Below the pieces are notes generated by a model. It did not search any database, was not told the DNA's origin, and was given only the letters and a program-made list of their open reading frames with translations. A program made the position numbers and the translations under genes. Positions 36,772 through 37,814 of a stretch of DNA of 37,814 nt are shown here, one piece after another; the stretch's first letter is position 1, and each line of letters opens with the position of its first letter. The DNA is taken from assembly GCA_013286325.1 (NCBI GenBank), contig JABDFZ010000019.1:1-37814 (forward strand), read 5' to 3'. This DNA is from Bacteroidota bacterium. GTDB taxonomy: Bacteria; Bacteroidota; Bacteroidia; Sphingobacteriales; Sphingobacteriaceae.

Positions 36772-37335
36772 CTAGAGTTTTAGCAATTCTCTATATAGTT
36801 TTTCGGTAGGTAAACCTACCACGTTGGTATACGATCCGTTTATTCGTTCGATACCAATGAGGCCTATTCGTTCCTGAATGCCATAGGCACCGGCTTTGTC
36901 GAGTGGCTGGTATTTTTCTACATAGTTCCTGATCTCATCGTCCGTCAGCTTACCAAAATAAACTTCGGAAATATCGTAAAAGCTATGATATTGGTGTTTA
37001 TATAACAAGCACACCCCTGTTATTACCCTGTGCATCCGCCCTGAAAGTAATTGCAGCATTTCAACAGCGTGACTGGTATTTTCTGGTTTGCCCAAAATGA
37101 GGTCGTCAACACAAACTATTGTATCGGCGGTTAGTACAATTTCGTCACTTACAGTTTCGTCAAAAGCACGGGCCTTTTTTTCGGCAATATAAACTGCAAC
37201 TTCTTCGGGTGCTAGATTATCGGGATATGATTCATCTACCTCCTTAAGCACTATGCGAAACTCGAGATCCATAAGCCTTAATAGTTCCTGCCTGCGTGGA
37301 GATTTAGATGCGAGAATGATCTTTAAGGGGCTCAT
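36772..37335 (-). CDS. maf: Maf-family nucleotide pyrophosphatase
   Basis: A 187-residue nucleoside-triphosphate pyrophosphatase. It opens LKIILASKSPRRQELL, the Maf phosphate-binding motif, and has TADTIV with the catalytic Asp, then GRMHRVITGV and KAGAYGIQ with the conserved Lys and Gln. Maf enzymes hydrolyse dTTP/UTP and modified nucleotides to limit misincorporation. ATG 37335 starts right before the motif; the longer frame to 37368 begins inside a repeat. It follows the kdsC-like gene on the same strand, a common order in Bacteroidota. Confidence 0.93.
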   Translation of the reverse strand: MSPLKIILASKSPRRQELLRLMDLEFRIVLKEVDESYPDNLAPEEVAVYIAEKKARAFDETVSDEIVLTADTIVCVDDLILGKPENTSHAVEMLQLLSGRMHRVITGVCLLYKHQYHSFYDISEVYFGKLTDDEIRNYVEKYQPLDKAGAYGIQERIGLIGIERINGSYTNVVGLPTEKLYRELLKL

Positions 37336-37432
37336 TATTTGGTCTATAGTCCATAGACCATGGTCCATGGTGATTATTGGTTTATACGAACTTGGCTATG
37401 GTCTATAGACCATCAACTATGGACTTCTTCAC
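37336..37432. repeat. kdsC-maf gap with inverted words
   Basis: ATAGACCAT at 37353-37361 is inverted at 37398-37406 (ATGGTCTAT), and further TCTATAG and CCATGG words surround both. It uses nearly the same word set as the gaps at 21128 and 23552. Confidence 0.6.
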
Positions 37433-37814
37433 CTACCAGCTATAGGCTTCTTCGGTCATCCACTTATCTTGTATTTTTAATACTTTTTCAATTATATCGC
37501 GGGCACAACCCTTACCGCCCCGCATATGGCGAAACATATTTACTTACTGCCTTTATTTCCTGTACGGCATCGGCAGGGCAAACAGGCAAGCCTACATACT
37601 TCATCACTTCCAGGTCGGGGATGTCGTCGCCCATGTATATAACATTTTCCGGGCTGATGCTTTTTTCCTCGAGGTAAATTTTAAGCTTTTCAATTTTGGT
37701 ATGGATGCCCATGTAAACATCTTTAATACCCAAGCTATTTAAACGATGAAGGGCACTTTTTGAGCGGCTTCCTGAAACTGAGCAAACATTATAGCCACAT
37801 TTTACAGCCAGCTG
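37433..37814 (-). pseudogene. KdsC-like HAD phosphatase, partial and frameshifted
   Basis: From the right edge the minus strand encodes LAVKCGYNVCSVSGSRSKSA, LGIKDVYMG, VIYMGDDIPDLEVM and YVSPYAG, the pattern of 3-deoxy-D-manno-octulosonate 8-phosphate phosphatase (KdsC), which acts in lipopolysaccharide core synthesis. The frame then stops at 37512. One base over, the expected C-terminus continues as GGKGCARDIIEKVLKIQDKW and ends AYSW at a stop at 37433. An extra base in the run of four C at 37518-37521 would explain it. Either the gene is broken, or, since the rest is well preserved, this is a sequencing error. The N-terminus is outside the window. Confidence 0.82.

Overview
The window reads as chromosomal DNA from a Bacteroidota bacterium, most likely family Sphingobacteriaceae (Mucilaginibacter/Pedobacter-like). 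This is inferred from a short primary sigma factor without region 1.1, a type IX secretion (gliding-motility type) C-terminal sorting domain, a CarboxypepD_reg-like protein, TAnnTTTG-type -7 promoter elements, weak Shine-Dalgarno signals and AT-rich intergenic DNA. No rRNA, tRNA, CRISPR array, phage or transposase gene was seen. Both edges cut genes: truA on the left, a kdsC-like gene on the right.

Layout. 1-4355: 3' end of truA, a DEAD-box-like helicase with eroded motifs, and katG on the opposite strand, followed upstream by a long perfect inverted repeat. 4356-7392: a VF530-like DNA-binding protein, an ArsR repressor operon with two AHSA1/SRPBCC proteins, a DUF3052-YdeI/OmdA protein and a HAD protein lacking its nucleophile Asp. 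7464-12646: an S41 peptidase lipoprotein and SMC. 12875-19051: an NAD(P)-binding oxidoreductase, a PhzF protein, a secreted pair (double retropepsin-like protein plus a protein with four CBM48-like modules) and a large T9SS-sorted surface protein. 19255-26739: mainly housekeeping genes: rpoD, a metallo-beta-lactamase-fold hydrolase, a LolD-like ATPase, sucC, an FtsE-like ATPase, grpE and dnaJ. 26845-31282: a secreted nucleoside hydrolase, a two-gene ABC exporter and a Ppx/GppA phosphatase. 31279-33726: a tightly overlapping three-gene operon with an Lgt-like membrane protein, a radical SAM enzyme resembling the MJ0619/tetraether lipid synthase (Tes) group and a small membrane protein. 33828-37814: a Cys-motif/CarboxypepD protein, an M1 aminopeptidase, maf and a frameshifted kdsC-like gene.

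The strongest candidate for an undescribed system is the 31279-33726 operon. A radical SAM enzyme resembling a lipid-joining synthase is translationally coupled to an Lgt-fold membrane protein that has lost Lgt signature residues. A membrane-lipid or lipoprotein modification role is my inference. The second unexplained pattern is non-coding. About ten intergenic gaps carry imperfect inverted repeats built from short words that are shared within a gap but differ between gaps. They occur in convergent, tandem and divergent gaps, so termination alone does not explain them.
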